Shown here in pieces: positions 16,489 through 27,535 of a stretch of 64,000 nucleotides of DNA; position 1 is the first letter of the stretch, and each line of letters starts with the position of its first letter. The notes below the pieces were generated by a model. It made no database searches. It was not told the DNA's origin and was given only the letters and a program-made list of their open reading frames with translations. The position numbers were made by a program, and so were the translations under genes. The DNA is taken from assembly GCF_000745015.1 (NCBI RefSeq), contig NZ_JQNA01000002.1, forward strand, positions 6,262,001-6,326,000. Reading direction: 5' to 3'. This stretch comes from Burkholderia sp. 9120. GTDB taxonomy: Bacteria > Pseudomonadota > Gammaproteobacteria > Burkholderiales > Burkholderiaceae.

Positions 16489-17610
16489 ATGAACGTAGGT
16501 CTCGTAGGTTGGCGCGGTATGGTCGGCAGCGTCCTGATGCAACGTATGCAACAGGAAGGCGATTTCGACTTGATCGAACCGGTGTTTTTCAGCACCAGCA
16601 ACGCGGGCGGCAACGCGCCGTCGTTCGCCAAAAACGAGACCAAGCTCAAAGATGCGACAAGCATCGAAGACCTGAAGAAGTGCGAAGCGATCATCTCGTG
16701 CCAGGGCGGCGACTACACGAACGAAGTGTTCCCGAAGCTGCGTGCGGCGGGTTGGAACGGCTACTGGATCGACGCGGCTTCGTCGCTGCGCATGAAGGAC
16801 GACGCGGTCATCATTCTCGATCCGGTCAATCTCGACGTGATCAAGAACGCGCTGGTTAAAGGCCAGAAGAATTTCATCGGCGGCAACTGCACGGTCAGCC
16901 TGATGCTGATGGCGCTGGGCGGCCTGTTCCGCGAAAACCTCGTCGACTGGATCACGGCCATGACGTATCAGGCCGCTTCGGGCGCGGGCGCGCAAAACAT
17001 GCGCGAACTGCTGCAGCAAATGGGCACGCTGTACGGCGCCGCGAAGGAAGATCTGGCGGATCCGTCGTCGGCGATTCTGGACATCGACCGTCGCGTGTTG
17101 TCGGCCATGAACAGCGACCGCATGCCGACCGACAACTTCGGCGTGCCGCTCGCCGGCTCGCTGATTCCGTGGATCGACAAGGATCTCGGCAACGGTATGT
17201 CGAAAGAAGAATGGAAGGGCGGCGCCGAAACCAACAAGATTCTCGGCAAGCCGGCCATGGGCACGCCGGGTTCGATCCCGGTAGACGGCCTGTGCGTGCG
17301 GATCGGTGCAATGCGCTGCCATTCGCAGGCGTTGACCATCAAGCTGAACAAAGACGTGCCGCTGGACGAAGTGAACAGCATCCTCGCGTCGGGCAACGAC
17401 TGGGTCAAGGTCGTGCCGAACGAGCGCGAGGCATCCATGCGCGATCTGTCCCCGGCGGTGGTCACGGGTACGCTGACGGTTCCGGTCGGCCGAGTGCGCA
17501 AGCTTGCGATGGGCGGCGAATATCTGTCGGCTTTCACGGTCGGCGATCAGTTGCTGTGGGGCGCGGCGGAACCGCTGCGTCGCATGCTTCGCATTGTGCT
17601 CGACAAGTAA
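16489..17610 (+). CDS. asd: Aspartate-semialdehyde dehydrogenase
   Basis: A 373-residue NADPH-dependent enzyme that reduces aspartyl phosphate to aspartate semialdehyde, the branch point to lysine/diaminopimelate, methionine and threonine. The N-terminal motif [11 protein letters not shown] binds NADP, GGNCTVS holds catalytic Cys134, and [15 protein letters not shown] holds the active-site His. The ATG at 16489 was chosen from the conserved start; a longer frame from 16330 adds an Arg/Ser/Pro-rich tract that overlaps the leader peptide. Confidence 0.96.
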   Translation: MNVGLVGWRGMVGSVLMQRMQQEGDFDLIEPVFFSTSNAGGNAPSFAKNETKLKDATSIEDLKKCEAIISCQGGDYTNEVFPKLRAAGWNGYWIDAASSLRMKDDAVIILDPVNLDVIKNALVKGQKNFIGGNCTVSLMLMALGGLFRENLVDWITAMTYQAASGAGAQNMRELLQQMGTLYGAAKEDLADPSSAILDIDRRVLSAMNSDRMPTDNFGVPLAGSLIPWIDKDLGNGMSKEEWKGGAETNKILGKPAMGTPGSIPVDGLCVRIGAMRCHSQALTIKLNKDVPLDEVNSILASGNDWVKVVPNEREASMRDLSPAVVTGTLTVPVGRVRKLAMGGEYLSAFTVGDQLLWGAAEPLRRMLRIVLDK

Positions 17611-17647
17611 AGTAAACTACGCGCTCACGACGCGTAGAAAACTCAAG

Positions 17648-17675
17648 AAGCGTCGCGCTTGCGCGGCGCTTTTTT
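17648..17675 (+). terminator. Intrinsic terminator after asd
   Basis: AAGCGTCGC, a six-base loop, then GCGGCGCTT (one G-U pair) is followed by a T run. A second small hairpin, CTACGCG/CGCGTAG, lies just upstream at 17617-17637. Together they end asd before fimV. Confidence 0.85.
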
Positions 17676-17749
17676 CATTGTGTGCTCCGATTATCTTGTC
17701 TCTTTCCAACCGCAAAAAAGGGCTGCGCGCTGACGCGCCAGGGGTCCCG

Positions 17750-20488
17750 ATGAACCTTCGACTCTCATCCCTTCGGGCTATGTTCATTCATCAGGGCAGT
17801 GGCCGCTTGTCGGCTTCGGCGGCTGTGGCCGCAGTCGCCGCGGTTACGTTCGCGCTGGCTGGCGTCGGCATGAGCAGCGCGCTCGCCGCGCCCGGCGCCG
17901 CCGCGAGTGCGCCGGATGCCGCGTCCGTTTCGTATGCGAACGGCGGGCAACTCACGGTGAAGCCCGGACAGTCGTTGAACGACGTGGCGATCGCCGTCAC
18001 GCAGTCGCACGATCGGGCGACGCTCGCACGCGCGTCCCGAGCGCTGTTCGATGCGAACCCGAACGCGTTCATGAGTCACGATCCGAGTCGGATGCGCCTT
18101 GGGGCGGTGCTGACGGTCCCGGCGCTGGATGCGTCGGGAGTGTTGGCGGCTTCGGCTACGGTTTCGGGGGCTTCGGGTTCATCCTCGGCTTCGGCGGCGG
18201 CTGCTTCCGCGCCGGTTGCGACGATGGCTCCGACCACTGCCACAGGTGCGGCTGCAGCGACTGGCGCGGCAAGCGCAGTCGCGCAGGTCAATGCCGCGGC
18301 GGCCGCAGCGGCCAGCGCGGCCAGTGCTGCGGCGCACGCTGCAGCTCCAGCTATGGCCGTGCCGGGGACCGCCAGTGCGGTCACAGAGGCCGGCTCGGCA
18401 ACGCCGGGTAGTGGCGCCACGACGGCAGGCGGCGCGGTTGCGTCCGCGCCCGTGGCGGGCTCGCAGACGGCATCGCCGGCCAGCGGCGCGCATGAGTGGT
18501 CAGGGTCGATTCAGCCGTCGGCTAGCGAGTCCGCTGCGGGCGCTTCCGCGTCTGCGGCCGGTAGCGCGGCGACGGCTGCGCAAGCGGCGTCGCAGCCTCG
18601 CGCGCAGGTCTCCAGCTTGCAGCAGCTGCTCGCGCTGAAAAATCGCGTGCTGATGGAATTGCAGAAGCACGGCATCGGCGGCTCTCCTGCTGCGACGCGC
18701 GCCGCTTCCACGGGCGTTGTGGCGCCGGCGGGTGCGTCGTCCGCGGCAGCCGTGTCGGGGCATGGCGGCGTGGCGACTACCGTGTCGAATGACGGCGGTA
18801 TTTCGCAGGTCGGCTTGAGCATCGCGGCAGCAGTCGGTGCAGCGCTGGTGGTCCTGCTGGCGGCTTTGCGCATGCGTCGACGTAAGCGCGATGCGAACGC
18901 TGCGGCCGAGGTCAGCGCAGCGGATGGCGACACAGTGGCGTCGGCTCAAGCTAATGATCCGCACGACGTTGCATCGGCACGCGAGCTGGGTTCGGCGCGA
19001 GATACATCTGACGATAGCGCCGATGTGTCGCTGTCGCATGCGGCCGCGTTGGCCGCTGCTGAACATGAGGCGGCGGAAGGCGCGGCGGCTGCGCGCGAAC
19101 AGGCTGAACGCGAGGCTGCGGAACGTGACGCGGAGATTCGCCAGGCGGCGGCACGGGAAGCGGAGCGCAAGGCAGCGGAAAGTGCCGCCGCGGAGCGCGC
19201 TGAGTCGGAGCGCGTAGCGAAGGAACAGGCAGAGACAGAGCGTGCGGCAGCGGGACAGGCTGCGGAGCGAGCCGCAGCGGATGAGCGCGTAACGGCAGAA
19301 CGAGCAGCGGCCGAACTCGCAGCGGCCGAACACGCAGCGGCCGAACACGCAGCGGCCGAACACGCAGCGGCCGAACACGCAGCATCAGAACACGCAGTAT
19401 CAGAACAAGCCGCTGCCGAGCGCGCGGCAGCAGAACACGCCGCAACAGAACGCGAAAACTTCAACAGCGCGACCACCGCCGCGAGTCTCGCCGCTGCGGC
19501 CGAGCTCGGTGCCGAAGCTTTGCCGCTGACACCGCTCGAACCGCTCGAACCGCTCGAACCGGTCGACGAATCCTTCCAGCACGAGCCGCCCGCCCATCGT
19601 CTGCAATGGGATGACGAACCCGCGCCGAGCGCACCGGCCGCGCCGCAAACGGCATCGGCCGAAATCCAAAGCCCGCTGAACGTCCCGCCACCGGCCATCG
19701 ACTTCACTCAGCAACTCGCCGAGCCGCGCGACACGCCGACGCCATTCGGCCAGCCTTACACCGACGCATCGGCGCATCCGCTCCCCGACACAACGTTGCC
19801 CCCCGTGCCGCTGACGCATCTGGACCGGGCACACGACGAAGCAACCTATCAACCGTCCTACGAACTGCACCAACCGACCCAGGCCGCAACGCCTGACGGC
19901 GCATCAACCTTCTCAGAGCCAACACCGTTGTCGCAAGCGCAGCACACCCTCACCGCACCGACCGAATTCCCGCGCGACGCCGTCGACGCTTTCAGCGCTC
20001 TCGACATGCCGCTCCCGCCGCGTATCGAATCGCCGTTCGACGGCCTGCATGCCCCCGCGTCGTTGACCGCGCAGCCGGTTGCATCGCCGGAATCGACCGC
20101 GCAGCAAGCCCTCGCGCCGCACGATCCCGACGACGTCCCGCATATCGCCGATGAAATCACCGTCGGCACTGCGGGGCACGCGGCTGTCGCGGGCTTGGGC
20201 GCCTCGGGCTTCGGCTCGATGGGTGGTCTGGGCGCCGCAGGCTTCGGCGCGCTGAAGCTCGACTTCGACCTCGAATTGCCGCCGAGCCCGGCCCAGCCGT
20301 TGCCGGCATTTACGCCGGCGGATCTGACTCGAATCGCGCGCAACAAGCTCGATCTGGCCGCCGAGTACATCGACCTCGGCGATCTGTCCGGCGCGCGCTC
20401 GCTGATCAACGAAGTGATCGAAGCGAACGATCCCGCCACGCGCACCGAGGCTCGCGCGTTGCTGTCGACGCTCGCGCCGTTGTCGTGA
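17750..20488 (+). CDS. fimV: FimV/HubP-like polar peptidoglycan-binding membrane protein
   Basis: A 912-residue protein. Residues 1-47 form a signal/anchor; about 65-125 form a LysM-like FimV N-terminal domain ([20 protein letters not shown], then [10 protein letters not shown]); about 130-340 are Ala/Ser-rich and disordered; a membrane helix lies at about 354-376 followed by RMRRRKR. A long Ala/Glu-rich predicted coiled coil (430-575) and an acidic/proline region lead to the C-terminal FimV domain (about 857-912, [29 protein letters not shown]). FimV proteins organise the cell pole, type IV pili and twitching. The ATG at 17750 follows AGGGG. Its stop overlaps the truA start. The asd-fimV-truA-trpF order is typical of this family. 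Confidence 0.85.
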   Translation: MNLRLSSLRAMFIHQGSGRLSASAAVAAVAAVTFALAGVGMSSALAAPGAAASAPDAASVSYANGGQLTVKPGQSLNDVAIAVTQSHDRATLARASRALFDANPNAFMSHDPSRMRLGAVLTVPALDASGVLAASATVSGASGSSSASAAAASAPVATMAPTTATGAAAATGAASAVAQVNAAAAAAASAASAAAHAAAPAMAVPGTASAVTEAGSATPGSGATTAGGAVASAPVAGSQTASPASGAHEWSGSIQPSASESAAGASASAAGSAATAAQAASQPRAQVSSLQQLLALKNRVLMELQKHGIGGSPAATRAASTGVVAPAGASSAAAVSGHGGVATTVSNDGGISQVGLSIAAAVGAALVVLLAALRMRRRKRDANAAAEVSAADGDTVASAQANDPHDVASARELGSARDTSDDSADVSLSHAAALAAAEHEAAEGAAAAREQAEREAAERDAEIRQAAAREAERKAAESAAAERAESERVAKEQAETERAAAGQAAERAAADERVTAERAAAELAAAEHAAAEHAAAEHAAAEHAASEHAVSEQAAAERAAAEHAATERENFNSATTAASLAAAAELGAEALPLTPLEPLEPLEPVDESFQHEPPAHRLQWDDEPAPSAPAAPQTASAEIQSPLNVPPPAIDFTQQLAEPRDTPTPFGQPYTDASAHPLPDTTLPPVPLTHLDRAHDEATYQPSYELHQPTQAATPDGASTFSEPTPLSQAQHTLTAPTEFPRDAVDAFSALDMPLPPRIESPFDGLHAPASLTAQPVASPESTAQQALAPHDPDDVPHIADEITVGTAGHAAVAGLGASGFGSMGGLGAAGFGALKLDFDLELPPSPAQPLPAFTPADLTRIARNKLDLAAEYIDLGDLSGARSLINEVIEANDPATRTEARALLSTLAPLS
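19306..19410 (+). repeat. 15-bp in-frame tandem repeat within fimV
   Basis: The unit AGCGGCCGAACACGC occurs four times exactly at 19321-19380, flanked by one near copy before (19306) and two degenerate copies after (to 19410). It encodes AAEHA-type pentapeptides in the coiled-coil region. A separate CCGCTCGAA 9-mer repeats three times at 19532-19558 (LEP units). Copy number is likely to vary between strains without shifting the frame. Confidence 0.9.
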
Positions 20489-21297
20489 AGCGGATTGCTT
20501 TAGGGGTTCAGTACGACGGCTCGGCGTTTTGCGGCTGGCAGTCGCAACCGCACGGCAATACCGTGCAAGACGAGCTCGAACGGGCATTGAGCGAATTCGC
20601 GCGGACGCGGGTGCATATCACCGTCGCGGGCCGCACGGATACGGGCGTGCATGGGCTCGGCCAGGTCGCGCATTTCGACACCGAACTCGATCGCGCGGAA
20701 GTTTCATGGGTGCGCGGCACGAATGCGTTCTTGCCGAAAACCATCTCCGTGCAGTGGGCCAAGCCGATGCCGGACGAGTTTCACGCACGTTTTGCCGCGT
20801 TCGAACGGACCTATCACTACGTGCTTTACGTCCATCCGGTCCGTTCGCCGATGCTGGCGGCGCGCGTCGGCTGGGTTCACACGCCGCTCGACGTCGACGC
20901 CATGCGTGCCGGTGCCGCGCATCTGATCGGCGAGCACGACTTTTCGGCCTTCCGTTCGTCGCAATGTCAGGCGAAAACGCCGGTCAAGCACCTGTATCAG
21001 ATCGACATCCGGCAGCAGGGCGATTTCGTCCACTTCCGCTTCCGGGCCAACGCGTTCCTGCATCACATGGTGCGTAACCTGATGGGTTGCCTCGTGTATA
21101 TCGGCCGTGGTCGTCATCCGGCCGAATGGATGGCGGAGGTGCTGGCAAGCCGCGACCGCGACGTTGCCGCGCCGACCTTCATGCCGGACGGTTTGTATCT
21201 GGCGCAGGTGGGCTATCCTGAGCAATTCGCGGTGCCCGCGCCGCACACCGGCAGCGTGCCGTGGAGTACCGTATGGACCGAGCAAACGGAATCATGA
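20485..21297 (+). CDS. truA: tRNA pseudouridine(38-40) synthase
   Basis: A 270-residue enzyme that makes pseudouridine at positions 38-40 of tRNA anticodon arms. The catalytic motif [17 protein letters not shown] carries the essential Asp; [17 protein letters not shown] and [16 protein letters not shown] are conserved. It starts with GTG at 20485 in a 4-base GTGA overlap with the fimV stop and ends in an ATGA overlap with trpF, indicating translational coupling. Confidence 0.95.
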   Translation: MKRIALGVQYDGSAFCGWQSQPHGNTVQDELERALSEFARTRVHITVAGRTDTGVHGLGQVAHFDTELDRAEVSWVRGTNAFLPKTISVQWAKPMPDEFHARFAAFERTYHYVLYVHPVRSPMLAARVGWVHTPLDVDAMRAGAAHLIGEHDFSAFRSSQCQAKTPVKHLYQIDIRQQGDFVHFRFRANAFLHHMVRNLMGCLVYIGRGRHPAEWMAEVLASRDRDVAAPTFMPDGLYLAQVGYPEQFAVPAPHTGSVPWSTVWTEQTES

Positions 21298-22007
21298 ACA
21301 GCACCGAAAACCTCGTAACCGAAGCCCAGGCCGGCGCGCCGCAAACCGCCGCGCCGCATCGCACGCGCATCAAGCTGTGCGGCCTGTCGAAACCGGAAGA
21401 CGTGAGCCACGCGATCGACCTCGGCGCCGACGCGATCGGCCTCGTGTTTTATCCGCCGAGCCCGCGCTCGGTCAGCATCGCGCAAGCGGTCGACCTGGTG
21501 CACGACGTGCCACCATTCGTGTCGGTCGTGGGCCTGTTCGTCAACCCCACGCCGGACTGGATCCGCGAGGTCGTCAGCAATGTCGGTCTGACGTTGCTGC
21601 AGTTCCACGGCGACGAGACTGCGGCGCAGTCCGAAACGCTTGCTGGCGTTGCGGGTTTGCCTTGGTTGCGCGCGTTGCGAGTTGCAGCCGATACTCAACC
21701 GGCTGATTTGGTAAAATCAGCGCTTAACTATTCAGCCGCCAGCGGCCTTCTGTTCGACACCCATGTCGAAGGCTATGGCGGCGGCGGGAAGGTTTTCGAT
21801 TGGTCACTTATTCCAGCAGAGCTCGCGCGTCGGGCCGTTTTGAGTGGTGGGTTGAACGCGCAAAACGTCAGTGATGCGATCCATCGCGTGCGCCCGTACG
21901 CGGTCGATGTCTCGAGCGGCATCGAAGTCGCGGGCGCCCGGGGCGTGAAAGATCACGCCCGGATGGCGGCATTCGTCCGCGCCGTGCGCGCGGCGGACGC
22001 CGAATGA
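21294..22007 (+). CDS. trpF: Phosphoribosylanthranilate isomerase
   Basis: A 237-residue TIM-barrel enzyme of tryptophan synthesis. The conserved [13 protein letters not shown] (catalytic Cys), [23 protein letters not shown] and VDVSSGIE are present. The ATG at 21294 overlaps the truA stop by 4 bases (ATGA) and was preferred over an upstream in-frame start inside truA. The N-terminus carries about 24 extra residues before the barrel, rich in Ala/Gln. trpB follows after 60 bases. Confidence 0.94.
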   Translation: MNSTENLVTEAQAGAPQTAAPHRTRIKLCGLSKPEDVSHAIDLGADAIGLVFYPPSPRSVSIAQAVDLVHDVPPFVSVVGLFVNPTPDWIREVVSNVGLTLLQFHGDETAAQSETLAGVAGLPWLRALRVAADTQPADLVKSALNYSAASGLLFDTHVEGYGGGGKVFDWSLIPAELARRAVLSGGLNAQNVSDAIHRVRPYAVDVSSGIEVAGARGVKDHARMAAFVRAVRAADAE

Positions 22008-22067
22008 TTCCGGCCACGCGGTTTTCTCCTACGGAAATCGCGGGCCACACTGAGAAGAGTGATCACC

Positions 22068-23261
22068 ATGTATAACTTGCCAGACGAAAGAGGCCATTTC
22101 GGCCAATATGGCGGCGTGTTCGTCGCTGAAACGCTGGTTCACGCACTTAACGAGCTGCGTGAAGCGTACGAAAAATATCAGAAAGACCCTGAATTCGTCG
22201 CCGAATATGAGCACGAACTGAAGTATTTCGTCGGTCGTCCGTCGCCGATTTATCACGCGAAGCGCTGGAGCGAAATGCTTGGCGGCGCGCAGGTTTTCCT
22301 CAAGCGTGAAGACCTGAATCACACCGGCGCGCACAAGATCAACAACGTGATCGGCCAGGCGCTGCTGGCCAAGCGTATGGGCAAACCGCGCGTGATCGCC
22401 GAAACCGGCGCAGGCCAGCACGGCGTGGCGACGGCAACCATCGCGGCGCGCTTCGGCATGGAATGTGTGGTCTATATGGGCGAGGAAGACGTGCGCCGCC
22501 AGGCCGCCAACGTCTACCGCATGAAGCTGCTCGGCGCGACGGTCGTGCCCGTCCAATCGGGCTCGCGCACGTTGAAGGACGCGCTGAACGAAGCCATGCG
22601 CGACTGGGTCACCAACGTCGAAAACACGTTCTACATTATCGGCACGGTTGCGGGTCCGCATCCTTACCCGATGATGGTGCGCGATTTCCAGCGCGTGATC
22701 GGCGACGAATGCAAGGTGCAGATGCCTGAGCTGGTCGGTCGCCAGCCGGATTCCGTGATTGCGTGCATTGGCGGCGGTTCGAATGCGATGGGTATCTTTT
22801 ATCCGTACATTGACGACACTTCGGTGCAGTTGATCGGCGTAGAAGCAGCCGGCGACGGGCTCGAATCCGGTCGCCACGCAGCTTCGCTGATCGGCGGCAG
22901 CCCCGGCGTTCTGCACGGCAACCGTACGTACCTGCTGCAGGACGAAAACGGCCAGATCATCGAGACGCATTCGATCTCGGCCGGCCTCGACTACCCGGGC
23001 GTCGGTCCCGAGCATGCGTGGCTAAAAGACAGCAATCGCGCGCAATACGTCAGCATCACCGACGAAGAAGCGCTGAAAGCGTTCCACGATTGCTGTCGCA
23101 TCGAAGGCATCATTCCGGCGCTGGAGTCCAGTCATGCACTGGCCTACGCCGCGAAGCTCGCGCCGACGCTGCCGAAGGACAAAGTCCTTCTGGTCAACCT
23201 GTCGGGCCGTGGCGACAAGGACATGCATACGGTCGCCGAGCGATCGGGCATTCAGTTCTGA
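22068..23261 (+). CDS. trpB: Tryptophan synthase beta chain
   Basis: A 397-residue PLP enzyme that joins indole and serine to give tryptophan. The PLP lysine is in [13 protein letters not shown], the glycine-rich phosphate loop is [10 protein letters not shown], and [13 protein letters not shown] is the substrate region. The ATG at 22068 follows AGAAGAG at 8 bases; a GTG at 22059 would add three residues. The next gene, a DNA methyltransferase, begins 11 bases downstream, so TrpB and TrpA are separated within the operon. Confidence 0.96.
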   Translation: MYNLPDERGHFGQYGGVFVAETLVHALNELREAYEKYQKDPEFVAEYEHELKYFVGRPSPIYHAKRWSEMLGGAQVFLKREDLNHTGAHKINNVIGQALLAKRMGKPRVIAETGAGQHGVATATIAARFGMECVVYMGEEDVRRQAANVYRMKLLGATVVPVQSGSRTLKDALNEAMRDWVTNVENTFYIIGTVAGPHPYPMMVRDFQRVIGDECKVQMPELVGRQPDSVIACIGGGSNAMGIFYPYIDDTSVQLIGVEAAGDGLESGRHAASLIGGSPGVLHGNRTYLLQDENGQIIETHSISAGLDYPGVGPEHAWLKDSNRAQYVSITDEEALKAFHDCCRIEGIIPALESSHALAYAAKLAPTLPKDKVLLVNLSGRGDKDMHTVAERSGIQF

Positions 23262-23272
23262 GCGCCGCGACG

Positions 23273-24187
23273 ATGCGTGACGAGTTCGACGAGCCGCAGC
23301 CGGCGATTGAAACCCTTGATCCGGCCGCCAAAGTAGCGGCCGCCGCGGTGCCTGAGGCGTCACTGCCGCAGGTGCCGGCCGGCATCCAGCTGTTGAACCG
23401 CGATTTTCTGACCGATGTGGCGAACATTCCCGACGGGTCGATCGACCTGATCGTGTGCGATCCGCCTTATGGGCTCGGCAAAGATTATGGCAACGACTCC
23501 GACATGCGGACCGGCGACGATTTTCTCGCCTGGACGCGTAGCTGGCTCGAGCTGGCTGTTCCCAAGCTCAAGCCGTCGGGTTCGCTGTATATCTTCTGCA
23601 CGTGGCAGTACTCGCCGGAAATCTTCAGCTTCCTGAAGACAAAACTCACGATGATCAACGAAATCATCTGGGACCGGCGCGTACCGAGCATGGGCGGCAC
23701 CGTGCGGCGATTTACTTCGGTGCACGACAACATCGGCTTTTTCGCGGTGTCGAAGGATTACTTCTTCGATCTCGATCCCGTCCGCATCCCGTACGATGAA
23801 GTCACGAAGAAGGCGCGTTCGCGTAAGTTGTTCGAAGGCAGTAAGTGGCTGGAGGTTGGCTATAATCCGAAGGATGTCTGGTCGGTGTCGCGACTGCATC
23901 GGCAGCATGCCGAACGCGTCGCGCATCCCACCCAGAAGCCTCTGGAAATTGTCGAGCGAATGGTGCTGGCGAGTTGTCCGAAGGGCGGGCGCGTGCTCGA
24001 CCCGTTCATGGGCAGCGGCACCACCGCAGTCGCTTGCGCCCGACAGCAGCGCGAATTCGTCGGCTATGAGATCAATGAAAGTTACTGTGCGATAGCGCGT
24101 GAACGCGTCAGCATCGCTGCGAATCCGGTGCCTGTGAAGGCGCGGCCGGTTAAGGCCAAGGCCAAACGGCAGACCGAAACGCAGTGA
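23273..24187 (+). CDS. Orphan beta-class DNA (adenine-N6 or cytosine-N4) methyltransferase
   Basis: A 304-residue S-adenosylmethionine-dependent DNA methyltransferase. The catalytic motif IV DPPY (63-66) precedes the AdoMet-binding motif I DPFMGSGTT (243-251), the beta-class order, with HPTQKP (218-223) in front of motif I. The region between motif IV and HPTQKP should hold the target-recognition segment. No restriction enzyme gene is nearby, so it is an orphan. It sits between trpB and trpA, 11 bases after trpB. From memory, an orphan methyltransferase in this context is known in Burkholderia cenocepacia; the recognition site here cannot be read from sequence. Confidence 0.9.
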   Translation: MRDEFDEPQPAIETLDPAAKVAAAAVPEASLPQVPAGIQLLNRDFLTDVANIPDGSIDLIVCDPPYGLGKDYGNDSDMRTGDDFLAWTRSWLELAVPKLKPSGSLYIFCTWQYSPEIFSFLKTKLTMINEIIWDRRVPSMGGTVRRFTSVHDNIGFFAVSKDYFFDLDPVRIPYDEVTKKARSRKLFEGSKWLEVGYNPKDVWSVSRLHRQHAERVAHPTQKPLEIVERMVLASCPKGGRVLDPFMGSGTTAVACARQQREFVGYEINESYCAIARERVSIAANPVPVKARPVKAKAKRQTETQ

Positions 24188-24256
24188 GTTGCAGTGAGTG
24201 TCACGCAGCACGCGCCGCGTAAGCCGCGCGCAGTTGCTTAAATTCGAGAAATTTCC

Positions 24257-25069
24257 ATGTCCCGTATCAAGAACACGTTTGCCGCGTTGTCCGCCCAAGG
24301 TAAGAAAGGCCTGATTCCTTTCATGACGGCCGGCGACCCGGACCCGGCCCGCACGGTCGAATTCATGCACGCGCTCGCTGCCGGCGGCGCGGATGTGATC
24401 GAACTCGGTGTGCCGTTTTCCGACCCGATGGCCGACGGCCCCGTGATCCAGCAATCGTCCGAGCGCGCGTTGGCGCACGGCGTGTCGCTGCGCCACGTGA
24501 TCGCGGACGTCAAGCGCTTCCGCGAAACCGACGACAAGACGCCCGTCGTGCTGATGGGCTACGCCAATCCGATCGAACGTATGGGTATCGAAGCGTTCGC
24601 TAAAGCCGCGCAGGACGCCGGCGTGGACGGCGTGCTGGTGGTCGATTACCCGCCGGAAGAGTGCGCTAACTTCGCTGAAAAAATGCGATCCGCTGCGATC
24701 GATCCGATCTTTTTGCTGGCGCCCACGTCCACGGACGAGCGCATCGCTGAGGTCGGCAAAATTGCCAGCGGCTACGTCTATTATGTGTCGTTGAAAGGGG
24801 TGACCGGCTCCGCGAATCTGGACGTTTCCAGCATCGCGGGTAAAATCCCGGCCATCAAGTCGCGCGTACCCCTGCCGGTGGGCGTCGGTTTCGGTATCCG
24901 CGACGCGCAAACCGCGCGTTCGGTGGCCGAAGTGTCCGATGCCGTCGTGATCGGCAGCCGTATCGTGCAATTGCTCGAACAGGCGCCGCCGGAGACCGCG
25001 GCTGAAACGCTCACGCGTTTCATCGCCGAAGTGCGCGAGGCGCTAGATAGCGTCGCGACTGCCCGATAA
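24257..25069 (+). CDS. trpA: Tryptophan synthase alpha chain
   Basis: A 270-residue TIM-barrel subunit that cleaves indole-3-glycerol phosphate and channels indole to TrpB. The catalytic Glu is in [20 protein letters not shown] (with the catalytic Asp after it), and [15 protein letters not shown] binds the phosphate. It follows the methyltransferase by 69 bases and precedes accD by 80. Confidence 0.96.
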   Translation: MSRIKNTFAALSAQGKKGLIPFMTAGDPDPARTVEFMHALAAGGADVIELGVPFSDPMADGPVIQQSSERALAHGVSLRHVIADVKRFRETDDKTPVVLMGYANPIERMGIEAFAKAAQDAGVDGVLVVDYPPEECANFAEKMRSAAIDPIFLLAPTSTDERIAEVGKIASGYVYYVSLKGVTGSANLDVSSIAGKIPAIKSRVPLPVGVGFGIRDAQTARSVAEVSDAVVIGSRIVQLLEQAPPETAAETLTRFIAEVREALDSVATAR

Positions 25070-25149
25070 CAGTTATTTTTGTCGTCTGTAGTGTGAGCGG
25101 CGGGTTTATCCCGCCGTTTGCGCAACCGCCGACCCCAGAAGGATTCAAT

Positions 25150-26022
25150 ATGAGCTGGCTCGATAAGCTGCTGCCGCCGAAAATCAAACAAACCGACCCG
25201 AAGAACCGTAAGGGGATTCCGGAAGGCCTGTGGATCAAGTGCCCGTCGTGCGAAGCCGTGCTGTACCGCAACGACGTCGAGGCCAATCTGCACGTTTGCC
25301 CGAAGTGCGACCATCACATGCGCATCGGCGCGCGTGAGCGGCTCGACGGCCTGCTCGATCCGGAAGGCCGCTACGAAATCGGTCAGGAAATCGTTCCGGT
25401 CGACGCGTTGAAGTTCAAGGACAGCCGCAAGTACCCGGATCGCCTTAAAGAGGCGATGGACGACACCGACGAAACCGACGCCATGGTCGTGATGGGCGGC
25501 GCGATCCACACGCTGCCGGTGGTCGTGGCCTGCTTCGAGTTCTCGTTCATGGGCGGCTCGATGGGTTCGGTGGTCGGCGAGCGCTTTGCGCGCGGCGCGC
25601 AGAACGCGCTCGAACAGAAAGTGCCGTTCATCTGCTTCACCGCTTCGGGCGGCGCGCGCATGCAGGAAAGCCTGCTGTCGCTGATGCAAATGGCGAAGAC
25701 CACGGCCATGCTGACCAGGCTGGCCGAAGCCAAGCTGCCGTTCATTTCCGTGCTGACCGATCCGACCATGGGCGGGGTGTCGGCGAGTTTCGCGTTCCTC
25801 GGCGACGTGGTGATCGCCGAGCCGAAGGCGCTGATCGGCTTTGCCGGCCCGCGCGTGATCGAACAGACAGTGCGCGAAAAGCTGCCGGAAGGCTTCCAGC
25901 GTGCTGAGTTCCTGCTGACGAAGGGCGCGGTGGACATGATCGTCGACCGTCGCAAGCTGCGTGAGGAAATCGCCCAGTTGATGGCGCTGTTGAGCCACCA
26001 GCCGGCGGATGCCGTCGCGTAA
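25150..26022 (+). CDS. accD: Acetyl-CoA carboxylase carboxyltransferase beta subunit
   Basis: A 290-residue subunit that, with AccA, transfers the carboxyl group from biotin to acetyl-CoA in fatty-acid synthesis. The N-terminal zinc ribbon is clear ([27 protein letters not shown]), followed by the crotonase-like domain with [11 protein letters not shown] and [11 protein letters not shown]. The ATG at 25150 gives [13 protein letters not shown], a typical AccD start; an upstream in-frame start would add 19 residues. The trpA-accD-folC order is common in proteobacteria. Confidence 0.96.
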   Translation: MSWLDKLLPPKIKQTDPKNRKGIPEGLWIKCPSCEAVLYRNDVEANLHVCPKCDHHMRIGARERLDGLLDPEGRYEIGQEIVPVDALKFKDSRKYPDRLKEAMDDTDETDAMVVMGGAIHTLPVVVACFEFSFMGGSMGSVVGERFARGAQNALEQKVPFICFTASGGARMQESLLSLMQMAKTTAMLTRLAEAKLPFISVLTDPTMGGVSASFAFLGDVVIAEPKALIGFAGPRVIEQTVREKLPEGFQRAEFLLTKGAVDMIVDRRKLREEIAQLMALLSHQPADAVA

Positions 26023-26103
26023 GCAGACGTTAAGCAGTAGACAAGACAGCCCGCGCTACATTGAACGCAGCGCCGGTAGCCGTCAAAAAAAGCAGGCAAA
26101 AAT

Positions 26104-26135
26104 AACGCGCCGCGTGAGTGATCAAGCGGCGCGTT
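26104..26135 (+). terminator. Hairpin between accD and folC
   Basis: AACGCGCCGC and GCGGCGCGTT form a perfect 10-bp stem around a 12-base loop. It is followed by GTCATTT rather than a clean T run, while an A-rich stretch lies on its left, so termination may be partial. Confidence 0.45.
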
Positions 26136-26195
26136 GTCATTTCCAGGATAATCACGGCGCACCACCGCCTAACCGATTCACTCGCGATTCATTCG

Positions 26196-27506
26196 ATGAC
26201 GACATTCCCCACCCTCGACGCGTGGCTCACGCACCTTGAATCCGCGCATCCGGTCGGCATCGACATGGGTTTAGACCGCATCTCGCAGGTACGCGACGCG
26301 ATGCAACTGTCGTTTGCGTGCCCGATCATCACGGTCGGCGGCACGAACGGCAAGGGCTCCACATGCGCGATCCTCGAATCGATTCTGCTGCGCGCCGGCT
26401 TCACGGTGGGCTGTCACACGTCGCCGCATCTGCTGACGTTCAACGAGCGCGCGCGCCTGAACGGCGAAATGGCGACCGACGCCGACCTGCTGGCGCACTT
26501 CGAAGTCGTCGAAACCGCGCGGCTGAGTCTCGCCGAACCGGTCACGCTGACCTACTTCGAATTCACGACGCTGGCGATCATGAGCCTGTTCGCCTCGCGC
26601 GGTTTTGACGCGGTGATCTTCGAAGTCGGCCTGGGCGGTCGTCTCGACGCGGTGAATATTCTCGATACCGACTGCGCGATCATCACCAGCATCGACATTG
26701 ATCACACGGAATATCTCGGCGATACACGCGAGAAAATCGGCTTCGAAAAGGCCGGCATTTTCCGTCCGGGCAAGCCGGCGATTTGCGCCGACCCGGTGCC
26801 GCCGCAGTCGCTGATCGATCATGCCGAGAAGATCGGCGCGGAACTGTGGCTCTTCGGCCGCGATTTCCGCTACGAAGGGCAGGCGGGCAGCGAGCGCCAG
26901 CAGTGGAGTTACGTGGGTCCGACCATGCGGCGTTCGTCGCTCGCCTATCCGGCGTTGCGCGGCGCGAACCAGTTGATCAATACGTCGGCGGCGCTCGCCG
27001 GACTCGAAGCGCTGCGTGACCGTTTGCCGGTGTCGGCGCAGGATATCCGCCTGGGTCTCGCCAACGTCGAGCTGCCGGGTCGTTTCCAGGTGCTGCCTGG
27101 CAAGCCGGCTATCGTGCTGGATGTCGGCCACAATCCGCACGCGGCCGCCGTGCTGACGCAGAACCTCGGCAATATGGGCTTCTTCCCGTACACGTACGCG
27201 GTGTTCGGCGCGATGCGCGACAAGGATATTGCCGGCGTATTGGCGCATCTGAAGGGCGAAATCGACCATTGGTGCGTGACCGATTTGCCGCTCGCGCGGG
27301 CCGCCACGGCGGAACAGCTCGAAGCGGCGCTACGCGAGCAGGGCGTGGACGAAGCCGCCGACAGCAGCGTCACGCGCTACGCTACACCGGCCGAGGCTTA
27401 CCAAGACGCGCTAAAACGGGCGTCAGAGAATGATAGAATCGTGGTTTTCGGCAGTTTCTATACGGTAGCCGGAGTTATGGCCTACCGTAAATCGCAGCAA
27501 CACTGA
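26196..27506 (+). CDS. folC: Bifunctional folylpolyglutamate/dihydrofolate synthase
   Basis: A 436-residue Mur-ligase-like enzyme that adds glutamate to folates and makes dihydrofolate from dihydropteroate. The ATP loop GGTNGKGSTCAILES, the folate-binding TSPHLLTFNERARLNG, and EVGLGGRLDAVNI with SIDIDHTEYLG are intact. The ATG at 26196 (MTTFPTLDAWLTHLE) matches the usual start; a longer frame from 26118 adds residues across the hairpin region. Confidence 0.94.
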   Translation: MTTFPTLDAWLTHLESAHPVGIDMGLDRISQVRDAMQLSFACPIITVGGTNGKGSTCAILESILLRAGFTVGCHTSPHLLTFNERARLNGEMATDADLLAHFEVVETARLSLAEPVTLTYFEFTTLAIMSLFASRGFDAVIFEVGLGGRLDAVNILDTDCAIITSIDIDHTEYLGDTREKIGFEKAGIFRPGKPAICADPVPPQSLIDHAEKIGAELWLFGRDFRYEGQAGSERQQWSYVGPTMRRSSLAYPALRGANQLINTSAALAGLEALRDRLPVSAQDIRLGLANVELPGRFQVLPGKPAIVLDVGHNPHAAAVLTQNLGNMGFFPYTYAVFGAMRDKDIAGVLAHLKGEIDHWCVTDLPLARAATAEQLEAALREQGVDEAADSSVTRYATPAEAYQDALKRASENDRIVVFGSFYTVAGVMAYRKSQQH

Positions 27507-27535
27507 ACGGGCGCCAGGCTCGAACCAAGCGATTC

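Noticed and set aside
19306..19410. Short direct repeats considered as a CRISPR array
   Set aside because: The 15-base units are contiguous, in frame and inside fimV; there are no spacers.
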